From positions 1,364,001 through 1,428,000 of the forward strand of contig NZ_CP101137.1 in assembly GCF_028473745.1 (NCBI RefSeq): DNA of 64,000 nt. The letters run 5' to 3'. Each line of letters begins with the position of its first letter. The stretch's first letter is position 1. Positions 40,376 to 47,745 of this stretch are shown piece by piece. Below the pieces are notes generated by a model. That model did not search any database, was not told the origin of the DNA, and saw only the letters and a program-made list of their open reading frames with translations. Source of the DNA: Streptomyces sp. M92 (GTDB lineage: Bacteria; Actinomycetota; Actinomycetes; Streptomycetales; Streptomycetaceae). Both the position numbers and the translations under genes were made by a program.

Positions 40376-40541
40376 GCCGCGTACGCCCCCTCGACCTCGT
40401 GCCTGCCGTAGAAGTACGACGGTAGCCGTGCTGGTTCCCGCGCGGGCGCGGTGTGGTGACTCGACATCAGGGAAACGCAACCTCAGCCGGTTGGCACGAC
40501 GGGCGGGTGGGGTGGAGGGTGAGGAACGGACGTGCGCGTGG

Positions 40542-40859
40542 CTATACGGCCATCCCGTACACGATGGTGAAGAGCGTGCCGAGGGAGCCGATGATGAACA
40601 CGCCCGTCAGTCCGGCGATGATGAGGCCCTTGCCCTGCTCCGCGCTGAAGGTGTCCCGCAGGGCCGTGGCGCCGATGCGCTGCTTGGCGGCGCCCCAGAT
40701 GGCGATGCCGAGGCAGAGCAGGATGGCTACGGCCATGACGACCTGGACCATCGTCTTCGCCTCGGCCCCCAGCGCACCGAAGGGGCCCCAGTCGGGAGCG
40801 ATCCCCCCGATGATGGTGTTGATGTCTCCCTCGTCGGCCGCAAAGAGCATGTAAGTCAC
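40542..40859 (-). CDS. Small two-span membrane protein, VirB2/pilin-like
   Basis: A 105-residue protein with two membrane segments (AKTMVQVVMAVAILLCLGIAIWG and GKGLIIAGLTGVFIIGSLGTLFTIVYG) joined by a short polar cytoplasmic-type loop (AAKQRIGATALRDTFSAEQ). Size and topology match VirB2/TrbC-type pilin subunits. Start GTG at 40859 or ATG at 40850. It is the first gene of the leftward type-IV-secretion-like operon; 166 bases separate it from the VirB8-like gene. Confidence 0.7.
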   Translation of the reverse strand: MTYMLFAADEGDINTIIGGIAPDWGPFGALGAEAKTMVQVVMAVAILLCLGIAIWGAAKQRIGATALRDTFSAEQGKGLIIAGLTGVFIIGSLGTLFTIVYGMAV

Positions 40860-41127
40860 CGCCCCTGTTGGGTAGTTCCGCGCCCTCTGCGGACGTGCAG
40901 AGGTCAGGCCTCATTGTCGCCGACAAATCCGCCGTCGTATGTCGACTTGGCGTCATTGATTGGCAGGTTTCGTACGGATAGCTTGCCACCGGCCCGCGTC
41001 GGCCCCTAGGGGGGTCGTGCGGACCGGTATGCGATGAGTCGTATGGTCACTCTGTGTATCACGCCATGTTACGCCTAGCAATGATGCTGGTGCGCAACCT
41101 GTCGCGTGGTTGTGTCGTTGGGCCCTT
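40860..41127 (-). promoter_or_regulatory. Upstream region of the type-IV-secretion-like operon
   Basis: 268 bases without a gene, less GC-rich than its surroundings, between the DUF397 gene and the pilin-like gene, both leftward. It should contain the operon promoter and the 3' end of the DUF397 transcript. A short palindrome (gcccctaggggg near 41003) is seen; no promoter consensus is clear. Confidence 0.4.
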
Positions 41128-41475
41128 CTAGGCACCCGCGAAGTGATCGAACTCGCCGGCCTTCACGCCGAGCACGAAGGCGTCCCACTTCTGACGGTCC
41201 GTCGTGACGGCGGGGCCGTGGGCGCCGGGGCCCTGGACGCGGACGGGGGCGCCCGCGTCATTCGCGGGAGTGAAAGTGACCTGGACGGGCGCGGGGTGGG
41301 TGTTCGCCTTCAGGGCCGTGAGCAGGGCGCCGAAGGCGGCCGGGGGGAGGGTGAGTATGGAGTCGGTGGGGTCGCTGCTCTCGGTGAGATGGACGGCGCC
41401 GGGTGTCGTGGCGACGTGGACGCAGGAGTCGCCCTGTGCGCAGTAGGAGGACCTTTGCCAGGCGAGTTGCTTCAT
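41128..41475 (-). CDS. DUF397-domain protein (WhiJ/XRE partner)
   Basis: A 115-residue protein starting MKQLAWQRSSYCAQGDSCVHVA, the DUF397 hallmark (W.kSSyS...g..CVeVA), and containing the second block RQKWDAFVLGVKAGEFDHF, the TDR.. /WxAFLxGVKxGEFD motif. DUF397 proteins are usually paired with a WhiJ-like XRE regulator and act together in development or as an antitoxin-like couple. The ATG at 41475 follows a strong GAGGAAGG RBS, 11 bases after the XRE stop codon. Longer than most DUF397 proteins (about 65 residues), with the two motifs split by an insertion of about 50 residues. Confidence 0.88.
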   Translation of the reverse strand: MKQLAWQRSSYCAQGDSCVHVATTPGAVHLTESSDPTDSILTLPPAAFGALLTALKANTHPAPVQVTFTPANDAGAPVRVQGPGAHGPAVTTDRQKWDAFVLGVKAGEFDHFAGA

Positions 41476-41486
41476 GTCGACCTTCC

Positions 41487-42332
41487 TCACAGTTCTTCCG
41501 CGATCTTGTGGATGAGATCCCGTGACCTGTCGGGCGGCAGAGCGCTGGCGTCGATTCGGTCCAGGAGAACCCGGTACTTGTCGAGCTGGGCCCCGGCGTC
41601 GAGGAAGACCGGGCCATGGGACTGGTCGAGGTGGACGGTGTCGAGCTGCGGAACGGGGCCGGAGGAGTAGTAGAAGGACTGTCCCGAGCCCGGAAGCATT
41701 CCGGCGTCGAACGTCAGGACGCGCAGGGTGATGTGGTCGCGTTCGCTCATGTCGAGCAGGTGGCGTAGCTGCGAGCGCGTGACGTCGGCGCCGCCGAGGC
41801 GCATGCGCAGTGCCGCTTCGTGGATGGTCGCCTGATGTGGTGTCGGGGAGGTCCGGAAGATGACCGCCTGACGCTTGATGCGGAAGGAGACCCGGTGCTC
41901 GACGTCAGGGGGCGCCATCGCCGGCACGTCCTGGCGGAAGACCTCGCGGGCGTAGTCCGTCGTTTGCAGGAGGCCGGGGATGTGCAGCGTGACGGCTGCG
42001 CGCAGGCGCTCGGCGTGGTGCTCCACCTCGGCCAGATCCAGCAGTGCGGCAGGCAGGAGCTCCCGGTACTCCTCCCACCATCCTCGCGTCCGCTCGGTCG
42101 CCATGTCGCTGAGCGCGTCGACGAGGGCTTCGTCGCCGCAGTCGTAGTGGCACGCGAGTGCGCGGACCCGCTCGGGGCTCACTCCCGCCCGTGCGGCTTC
42201 CACGTTGCTGATCTGGTTCTGCTGTACGCCGAGGAGGCGGCTGGCCTGTGTGGAGGTCAGCCCGGCTCGCTCGCGCAGTTTGCGCAGCTCGGCACCCAAA
42301 CGGAGTTGACGGCCCGTCGGGTTGCTTCTCAC
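41487..42332 (-). CDS. XRE-family regulator with DUF5753 domain (WhiJ-like)
   Basis: A 281-residue transcriptional regulator. The HTH is ELRKLRERAGLTSTQASRLLGVQQNQISNVEAARAGV (residues 16-52), followed by the DUF5753 effector domain (RGWWEEYRELLPAALLDLAEVEHHAERLRAAVTLHIPGLLQTTDYAREVF). The same architecture is found in WhiJ and many developmental homologues. GTG start at 42332 with a GAGAGG RBS. It is coupled to the downstream DUF397 gene and divergent from the ATPase gene at 42510, completing the XRE/DUF397/HATPase triad. Confidence 0.93.
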   Translation of the reverse strand: MRSNPTGRQLRLGAELRKLRERAGLTSTQASRLLGVQQNQISNVEAARAGVSPERVRALACHYDCGDEALVDALSDMATERTRGWWEEYRELLPAALLDLAEVEHHAERLRAAVTLHIPGLLQTTDYAREVFRQDVPAMAPPDVEHRVSFRIKRQAVIFRTSPTPHQATIHEAALRMRLGGADVTRSQLRHLLDMSERDHITLRVLTFDAGMLPGSGQSFYYSSGPVPQLDTVHLDQSHGPVFLDAGAQLDKYRVLLDRIDASALPPDRSRDLIHKIAEEL

Positions 42333-42372
42333 GCCACTCTTGCCTCTCTGTCACTCACACGAGTGTCATCTA

Positions 42373-42400
42373 AGTTCTTTTCTAGCGCCGTATAAGAACT
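42373..42400. promoter_or_regulatory. Inverted repeat in the divergent promoter region, probable operator
   Basis: agttctt (42373-42379) and aagaact (42394-42400), a perfect 7-bp inverted repeat with a 14-base spacer, in an AT-rich patch between the XRE gene and the divergent ATPase gene. Autoregulation by the XRE protein is inferred from position only. Confidence 0.5.
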
Positions 42401-42509
42401 ATGCCTAGCTTACTGGTGGCGCCCCGCCCAGAAGCGCACCGGTCGACGGACCGGCAGGCCACTGGGCACCCGTCCGTCAACCAACTTCCCGCACTGATCG
42501 GAGACTTCC

Positions 42510-42980
42510 ATGGCCACCGTAGACCCGTCCTGGGGTTACACCCTCCACCTCCCGCACGATCCACGCGCACCGGGGATCGCCCGCACAACCCTCCGTGCCA
42601 CCCTCGCCGCGCACGGACTCGGCGAGCTCACGCCCACCGCCGAGCTGCTGGCCGCCGAACTCCTCGCCAACGCCCACCTGCACACCACCGGCCCCTACTC
42701 CCTCCGCATCCTGTCGCGCGAGCCGGGGCGGCTCCGGGTCGGTGTGTGGGACACCGACTGGAGGGTGCCGCCCGGCTTCCGGGACGAGGAGCCGCCCGGC
42801 GCCGCGGCCCCGGCGGACGCCGAGAGCGGACGGGGGCTTCAGCTGGTGCGGGCCTGTGCGGACGCCGTGGGCGTGTCCGTGCTGCGCGAGCTGGGCGCGT
42901 CGAAGGGCGGGAAGCTGCTGTGGGCCGAGTGCCGGAGTCGTCCCGAAGAGAGGCGCGACATGGCTGGAAAGTGTTATTGA
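42510..42980 (+). CDS. Anti-sigma-type ATP-binding protein (HATPase_c, RsbW/AbaA-like)
   Basis: A 156-residue protein of the SpoIIAB/RsbW GHKL family. The N box is AELLAAELLANAHLHTTGPYSLRI and the G1 box is VGVWDTDWRVPP, followed by ESGRGLQLVRACADAVGV. The family includes serine kinases that bind sigma factors or anti-anti-sigma factors; many streptomycete members accompany XRE/DUF397 pairs, as here. The ATG at 42510 has a GGAGA RBS. It is followed after 29 bases by the transglycosylase gene, possibly co-transcribed. Confidence 0.87.
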   Translation: MATVDPSWGYTLHLPHDPRAPGIARTTLRATLAAHGLGELTPTAELLAAELLANAHLHTTGPYSLRILSREPGRLRVGVWDTDWRVPPGFRDEEPPGAAAPADAESGRGLQLVRACADAVGVSVLRELGASKGGKLLWAECRSRPEERRDMAGKCY

Positions 42981-43009
42981 ACGGCCCGAGGATGGGGGAA
43001 GGTTGGGCC

Positions 43010-44011
43010 ATGCGGAAGTTGTGGGTCGGGGCCGGCGTCGCGGTTGCCCTCGGGATGGGCTTCGTGATGCTGCTCGTCGTGGGCGTCTACGTGGTCGCCG
43101 GGAACCTGGCCAACGGTGTCGGGGGCGGGTCGAAGAGGCTCGCGAAGGGGTCCGTTCCCGCGGCGTACCAGGCGCTCGTGCAGAAGTGGGGCAATCTCTG
43201 CCCGGACATCAACCCCGCGCTGCTCGCCGCCCAGCTCTACCAGGAGAGCGGCTTCAACCCGAAGGCCCAGAGCCACGCGGCCGCGCAAGGGATAGCGCAG
43301 TTCATCCCGGGGACCTGGGCCACGCACGGGATCGACGGGGACGGTGACGGGGACCGGGACGTCTGGGACCCGGCGGACGCCATCCCGTCGGCGGCGTCGT
43401 ACGACTGCACCCTCGCCTCGTACGTGAAGGACGTCCCCGGCAACCCGACCGAGAACATGCTGGCCTCCTACAACGCGGGGGCCGGTGCGGTGATCCAGTA
43501 CCAGGGCGTGCCGCCGTACAAGGAGACCCGGAACTACGTCAAGGTCATCCGGAGCCTGGAGAAGAGCTTCGCCGCGCCGGAGACCAGGGTCGAACCCTCC
43601 GAGCAGGCCGCCGGGGCCATCGCCTACGCGCAGGAGAAGCTCGGGACGCTCTATCTGTGGGGCGGTAACGGGACCGCCGACCAGGGTGGGCGGTTCGACT
43701 GTTCGGGGCTGACCAAGGCCGCGTACGAGAGTGTGGGGATCACGCTGCCGCGAGTGGCCAACGACCAGTACAACGCGGGGCCGCATCCGGGGCGGGACGA
43801 ACTGCTGCCGGGTGACCTCGTGTTCTTCTCGGACGATCTCACCAATTCGCGGGCCATTCGGCATGTGGGGATCTACGTCGGTGGCGGATACATGATCGAC
43901 GCGCCGCGGCCGGGGGCCGTGATCCGGTTCGATCCGATCGACACCCCGGATTACTTCGGGGCGACCCGGGTGACGGAAGATGGCGCGAAAGCATTGCCCA
44001 CCACGGTGTGA
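43010..44011 (+). CDS. Lytic transglycosylase-NlpC/P60 cell-wall hydrolase (VirB1-like)
   Basis: A 333-residue membrane-anchored enzyme. One N-terminal membrane segment (residues 7-30), an SLT lytic transglycosylase domain (about 48-180) with the catalytic Glu79 in LYQESGFNPKAQS and GIAQFIPGTW, then an NlpC/P60 peptidase domain (about 200-333) with Cys231 in RFDCSGLTKAAY and His285 in IRHVGIYVGGG. It cleaves both glycan strands and peptide stems. Two-domain enzymes of this type serve Gram-positive type IV systems, making a wall opening. The ATG at 43010 follows GGGGGAAGG; it sits opposite the T4SS-like operon across the regulators. Confidence 0.9.
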   Translation: MRKLWVGAGVAVALGMGFVMLLVVGVYVVAGNLANGVGGGSKRLAKGSVPAAYQALVQKWGNLCPDINPALLAAQLYQESGFNPKAQSHAAAQGIAQFIPGTWATHGIDGDGDGDRDVWDPADAIPSAASYDCTLASYVKDVPGNPTENMLASYNAGAGAVIQYQGVPPYKETRNYVKVIRSLEKSFAAPETRVEPSEQAAGAIAYAQEKLGTLYLWGGNGTADQGGRFDCSGLTKAAYESVGITLPRVANDQYNAGPHPGRDELLPGDLVFFSDDLTNSRAIRHVGIYVGGGYMIDAPRPGAVIRFDPIDTPDYFGATRVTEDGAKALPTTV

Positions 44012-44250
44012 ATGCCATGGTTTGGACACAGCGTGAACCCATGCCCTGAGCTGCGACGACGTGTCTCTCTTCGATAACGTCTGCGTGATCATTCAGTGGA
44101 AGGTGGAACGTATCAACGGGGGCCGTGCGTTCCTGTTGTCGTGTAGGTGTGCGGGACAAGAGGAGCCGGCGGATCTACTGACCACGGGGGTGGCAGAGAA
44201 AAGGCGTGCGTACGGTGCGCCGCAGGACATGACGAAGGGGCCGCTGCACC

Positions 44251-44961
44251 ATGGCTGGACTCGCCGAATCCGGGTCGAACCCCGACGTCGAGCTGCTCTA
44301 CGACATCAACGGCCTGGCCAAGGACGCACCGCACTGGTTCGACCGGGTCATGGAGTTCGTCGGTGAGTACGGACTGCTGTTCGCGATCGTGCTGCTGGTG
44401 CTGTGGTGCTGGTGGGGCGTGCGGCGGCGGGGCGGTGAGGACGCGGCGTCCTCGGTGGCCGCGCTCGTGTGGGCGCCGCTCGCGGCCGGTGTCGCGGTGC
44501 TGGTCAACGTCCCGATACGGGGTTTCGTGGAACGGCCGCGGCCGTTCAAGACCCATGACGGGCTGGAGGTGTTGGTCGCCGGCAAGGACGACTTCTCGTT
44601 CGTCAGCGATCACGCCACTCTGTGCATGGCGCTCGCCGTCGCGCTGTTCGTCGCCAACCGGAAGTTCGGGCTCGGCGCGATCGTGCTGGCGGTGTTCGGC
44701 GGCTTCATCCGGGTCTACATGGGTGTGCACTACCCGACGGACGTCATCGGAGGCTTCGCCCTCGGTACGGCGGTCGCGCTGCTGCTGTCGCCGGTCGCCA
44801 TGGCGCTGCTGACGCCGCTGACCCGCGCCGTCGAGCGGTCGCCCCGGGTGGGGTGGCTGGTGCGCGCGCGGGGGCGAGACGGTGCCGACGGGCGCGACGC
44901 CGTGATCCCGGGGGCCCGCAGGGAGAGCACCGAGGCGGACGAGCGGGATCTCGCCGCGTAA
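44251..44961 (+). CDS. PAP2-family membrane phosphatase
   Basis: A 236-residue integral membrane phosphatase, likely acting on a lipid phosphate (undecaprenyl- or phosphatidyl-phosphate) at the outer face. The tripartite PAP2 signature is present: RGFVERPRPF (motif 1, near residue 90), FVSDHATLCMA (motif 2, near 118) and RVYMGVHYPTDVIGG (motif 3, near 153). About five membrane segments. The ATG at 44251 starts the protein; about 240 bases upstream carry no gene. Terminator at 44980-45023. Confidence 0.9.
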   Translation: MAGLAESGSNPDVELLYDINGLAKDAPHWFDRVMEFVGEYGLLFAIVLLVLWCWWGVRRRGGEDAASSVAALVWAPLAAGVAVLVNVPIRGFVERPRPFKTHDGLEVLVAGKDDFSFVSDHATLCMALAVALFVANRKFGLGAIVLAVFGGFIRVYMGVHYPTDVIGGFALGTAVALLLSPVAMALLTPLTRAVERSPRVGWLVRARGRDGADGRDAVIPGARRESTEADERDLAA

Positions 44962-44979
44962 GGCGGACCTCTCCGTACC

Positions 44980-45023
44980 GGAAACGCACGCGGCGGCCTT
45001 TTCAGGCCGCCGCGTGCGTTTCC
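44980..45023. terminator. Strong bidirectional terminator
   Basis: A perfect 20-bp stem, left arm 44980-44999 and right arm 45004-45023, with a 4-base loop. It lies past the PAP2 stop codon and its right arm overlaps the last codons of the convergent small gene at 45002-45211. Confidence 0.9.
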
Positions 45024-45211
45024 GCGTCCGTCCGGGCCTGGCTTCTCGCCCTGCGGGCCGGGCCCCGCCAGCCGCAGCTGCAACGGGCCAGGCAGAAGCG
45101 GCCCTGTTCGGCCGTCGTCGTGAGGTGTTCCGGTTCCGGTCCGGGGGCTTCCCCGGGGGCTTCCAGCCCGTCCTGCTGCGCCACGCCGTCCACGTTACCG
45201 GCGTCACCCAC
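45002..45211 (-). CDS. Small Cys-containing conserved protein
   Basis: A 69-residue open frame. The C-terminal half CLARCSCGWRGPARRARSQARTDAETH is of a type I recall in several streptomycete small proteins (CxCGWxGPxR...ARxDAxxH), suggesting a small metal-binding module. The last residues are encoded within the right arm of the terminator hairpin. The start is uncertain (GTG at 45211 or internal GTGs). No function can be given. Confidence 0.5.
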   Translation of the reverse strand: MGDAGNVDGVAQQDGLEAPGEAPGPEPEHLTTTAEQGRFCLARCSCGWRGPARRARSQARTDAETHAAA

Positions 45212-45271
45212 CCCTCGTTAACCGGGTCGGCAGGGGGTCCGGAGCGGGCGTGACGGCTGGGGTAGGTGGCG

Positions 45272-46168
45272 ATGGTCGGGCGGGAGCGGGAGCGGGAGCG
45301 GGAGAGGGAGCGGCGGGGCCGGGTGGCGGTCGGTGGTCTCGCCGTCGTCGGGGGTGTGGTCTGTGTGTGGCTGGCCGGGAGCGGGTGTTCCGGGGAGGGA
45401 GCCGCGGTCCAGGGAGCGGGCGGCGGCGATCCGGTCGCCGTGCTGCACCGGGCCGCCGACCGGCTGGTGGCCGCCGGGAGCGCCAAGGCGCGCACCGCGA
45501 TGGAGATGGCCAGCGGCGGGACGCGGGTCACCATCCGGGGCGAGGGCGTCTACGACTTCGAGCGGCGGTTCGGCAGGCTGGAGGTGCGGCTGCCGCAGGA
45601 CCCCGCGGGCACGAGCGAGCACCGGCCGATCACCGAACTGCTGGCGCCGGGGGCCCTGTTCATGAAGAACCGGGGGGCCGGCGTGCCCGACGACAAGTGG
45701 GTGCGGGTGGAGACCGCCTCGCTGTCCGACGGGAACCTCGTGACCGGCGGCGCGACCGACCCCTTCGCCGCCGCCGAGGTGCTGCGGGGGACGCGGACGG
45801 CGACGTACGTGGGGCGGACCGAGGTCGGCGGGACCGAGGTGCGGCACTACCGGGGCACCGCCGACCTGGCGCGGGCGGCGCGGGGCGCGTCCGACGCGAA
45901 CAAGGAGGCGCTGGCCTCCGCCGCCGAAGGGTTCGCCACCGCCGAGGTGCCCTTCGACGCCTACCTCGACGACGAGGGCCGCATCCGCAAGGTCCGGCAC
46001 CGCTTCAGCTTCGTCAACGGGCGGGACGAGGGCACCGTCGACGTCGCCTCGACGACGCTGCTCTACGATTTCGGCGCCGCCGTCCGCGTACGGCTGCCGG
46101 ACGACGCCGACATCTACGCCGGCAAGATCGCCGCGGGGCCGGGCGAGGGGACGGGCGGCAAGAACTAG
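45272..46168 (+). CDS. Putative lipoprotein, LppX/LprG-like or secreted sensor domain
   Basis: A 298-residue precursor. The N-terminus is a run of Arg-Glu repeats encoded by a hexanucleotide repeat (45281-45313), then a membrane segment (VAVGGLAVVGGVVCVWLAG) and a lipobox-like LAGSGC. The mature part (AVLHRAADRLVAAGSAKARTAMEMASGGTRVTIRGEGVYDF, later TYVGRTEVGGTEVRHYRGTADL and LDDEGRIRKVRHRFSF) reads like the LolA/LprG-type antiparallel fold seen in streptomycete lipoproteins of unknown ligand. The ATG at 45272 is taken, with GTG at 45266 possible. Confidence 0.75.
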   Translation: MVGRERERERERERRGRVAVGGLAVVGGVVCVWLAGSGCSGEGAAVQGAGGGDPVAVLHRAADRLVAAGSAKARTAMEMASGGTRVTIRGEGVYDFERRFGRLEVRLPQDPAGTSEHRPITELLAPGALFMKNRGAGVPDDKWVRVETASLSDGNLVTGGATDPFAAAEVLRGTRTATYVGRTEVGGTEVRHYRGTADLARAARGASDANKEALASAAEGFATAEVPFDAYLDDEGRIRKVRHRFSFVNGRDEGTVDVASTTLLYDFGAAVRVRLPDDADIYAGKIAAGPGEGTGGKN

Positions 46169-46245
46169 CCCTTCCGTGCCATGCGCGGTGTGTAGGCCGC
46201 TCCCTACTCTAGGAAGTCGGTGACGGCAGAGACGAGGTGACGCGC

Positions 46246-46434
46246 GTGGCTCCGGTCGGCGGTACGGCGGTTCAGGACCACGTGGCCCTCGCCGAGATCG
46301 AGCTGTGCGGCGAGCTGATCATCGCGGCGTCGGCAGCCCGGGAGCGGCTCAGCCTGGAGAGCATCGACGAGGTGCTGCGGGTGGCCGAGGAGCGCAGGGC
46401 CGCTCCGGCCGATCGGTATCCGGCCGACCGGTAG
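46246..46434 (+). CDS. Small conserved hypothetical protein
   Basis: A 62-residue soluble protein: VAPVGGTAVQDHVALAEIEL to AEERRAAPADRYPADR. It is mostly helical with a core LAEIELCGELIIAASAARERLSLESIDEVLRVAEE. I recall such a small protein upstream of the Pit genes in other streptomycetes but no function. A GAGG motif precedes the GTG at 46246 at suitable distance; another GTG lies 9 bases upstream. Confidence 0.65.
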   Translation: MAPVGGTAVQDHVALAEIELCGELIIAASAARERLSLESIDEVLRVAEERRAAPADRYPADR

Positions 46435-46485
46435 TGGCCGACCGGCGCCCGGCAGTGGCCGGCCGCCCTGCGGAGCCGCCCGGGA

Positions 46486-46872
46486 TCAGGTGCGCAGCAG
46501 GCGGCCGATCGCCTTCGTCGCCTCCTCCACCTTCGCGTCGATCTCGGCGCCGCCCTTGACGGCCGCGTCGGCGACGCAGTGGCGCAGGTGCTCCTCCAGG
46601 AGTTGCAGGGCGAAGGACTGCAGGGCCTTCGTGGAGGCGGAGACCTGGGTCAGTATGTCGATGCAGTAGACGTCCTCGTCGACCATCCGCTGAAGGCCGC
46701 GGATCTGGCCCTCGATGCGGCGCAGCCGCTTGAGGTGCTCGTCCTTCTGCTTGTGGTAGCCGTGCACGCCCCGGTCGTGGTCGGTCACGACGTCCGTGCC
46801 GTCCGTCTCCACCCCGGTCACCTCGTCGACGGAGGGGGAGGGCGCACCTGCGCCGGCCTCAGTGGTCGTCAT
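46486..46872 (-). CDS. csoR: Copper-sensing repressor CsoR
   Basis: CsoR represses copper-resistance genes and leaves DNA on binding Cu(I). The 128-residue protein has the complete C-H-C copper site with the family spacing: Cys70 (DEDVYCIDIL), His95 and Cys99 (EEHLRHCV), plus the helix signature LKRLRRIEGQIRGLQRMV. The N-terminal 38 residues are a variable acidic tail. The ATG at 46872 has a very strong RBS (CAGGAGGACG). A perfect operator lies upstream (46907-46927), so it is autoregulated. No copper ATPase or chaperone gene is adjacent. Confidence 0.95.
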   Translation of the reverse strand: MTTTEAGAGAPSPSVDEVTGVETDGTDVVTDHDRGVHGYHKQKDEHLKRLRRIEGQIRGLQRMVDEDVYCIDILTQVSASTKALQSFALQLLEEHLRHCVADAAVKGGAEIDAKVEEATKAIGRLLRT

Positions 46873-46906
46873 CGCGTCCTCCTGTGAGATTGGGCAGATA
46901 GCGGAC

Positions 46907-46927
46907 ATATACCCCTGGCGGGTATAT
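46907..46927. promoter_or_regulatory. CsoR operator
   Basis: ATATACCC (46907-46914) and GGGTATAT (46920-46927), a perfect 8-bp inverted repeat separated by ctggc, which is the published type of CsoR operator (TATACCC...GGGTATA). It is 35 bases upstream of the csoR start codon. Confidence 0.9.
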
Positions 46928-46995
46928 CGTAACGAACTTTGCGGGGTAAGGGGTCCTTGGAAGAAAACCCTGGCAGTGGCCTGGGCGTCGTCCGG

Positions 46996-47036
46996 GTGTC
47001 GCCCCCCTGCTCATCAGTCTTCCTGATGGGCGACAC
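46996..47036 (+). promoter_or_regulatory. Stem-loop in the leader of the Pit operon
   Basis: gtgtcgccc (46996-47004) pairs with gggcgacac (47028-47036), with an inner helix atcag/ctgat (47013-47017, 47023-47027). It lies 80 bases before the accessory gene start. It could be a terminator for csoR-side antisense reading or a leader structure; no evidence decides. Confidence 0.4.
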
Positions 47037-47117
47037 TGGGGGACGGCCCGTTAGCCGTGGCCGGATGATGCGCCTAGCATCAGCCTGACCGAAACCGATG
47101 CACCCCGAGGACCCCAC

Positions 47118-47738
47118 GTGCGCTTTCGTCTGACCCCCAGGGAGACGAGCTTCTACGACATGTTCGCCGCATCCGCGGACAACATCGTCACGGGCTCGAA
47201 ACTCCTGATGGAACTGCTCGGGGCGGACGCATCCGCCCGGGCCGAGATCGCAGAGCGTATGCGGGCCGCCGAACACGCCGGTGACGACGCCACGCACGCG
47301 ATCTTCCACCAGCTGAACTCCTCGTTCATCACGCCCTTCGACCGCGAGGACATCTACAACCTCGCCTCCTCCCTCGACGACATCATGGACTTCATGGAGG
47401 AGGCCGTCGACCTGGTCGTCCTCTACAACATCGAGGAACTGCCCAAGGGCGTCGAGCAGCAGATCGAGGTGCTGGCGCGGGCGGCGGAACTGACCGCCGA
47501 GGCCATGCCGAACCTGCGCACCATGGACAACCTCACCGAGTACTGGATCGAGGTCAACCGGCTCGAGAACCAGGCCGACCAGATCCACCGTAAGCTGCTC
47601 GCCCACCTCTTCAACGGCAAGTACGAGGCCATCGAGGTGCTGAAGCTCAAGCAGATCGTCGACGTGCTCGAGGAAGCGGCCGACGCGTTCGAGCACGTGG
47701 CGAACACGGTGGAGACCATCGCGGTCAAGGAGTCCTGA
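47118..47738 (+). CDS. Pit accessory protein (DUF47, PhoU-like)
   Basis: A 206-residue cytoplasmic protein of the DUF47/PhoU-like family, all-helical, with EHAGDDATHAIFHQLNSSFITPFDREDIYNLASSLDDIMDFMEE, the conserved acidic metal-binding segment. Such proteins are made with a Pit transporter and modulate it. GTG start at 47118. It is followed after 7 bases by pit, so both form an operon. Confidence 0.94.
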   Translation: MRFRLTPRETSFYDMFAASADNIVTGSKLLMELLGADASARAEIAERMRAAEHAGDDATHAIFHQLNSSFITPFDREDIYNLASSLDDIMDFMEEAVDLVVLYNIEELPKGVEQQIEVLARAAELTAEAMPNLRTMDNLTEYWIEVNRLENQADQIHRKLLAHLFNGKYEAIEVLKLKQIVDVLEEAADAFEHVANTVETIAVKES

Positions 47739-47745
47739 CCCCTTC

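Noticed and set aside
40953..41135. 60-codon open frame upstream of the pilin-like gene
   Set aside because: No RBS, no homology I recognise, and it sits in the probable promoter region.
33766..44011. Interpretation as an integrated conjugative element
   Set aside because: No integrase, relaxase, replication protein, att repeats or tRNA end; base composition is like the surroundings.
45279..45313. CRISPR-like or regulatory array in the gcggga repeats
   Set aside because: Short unbroken hexamer repeats without spacers, inside a coding region.
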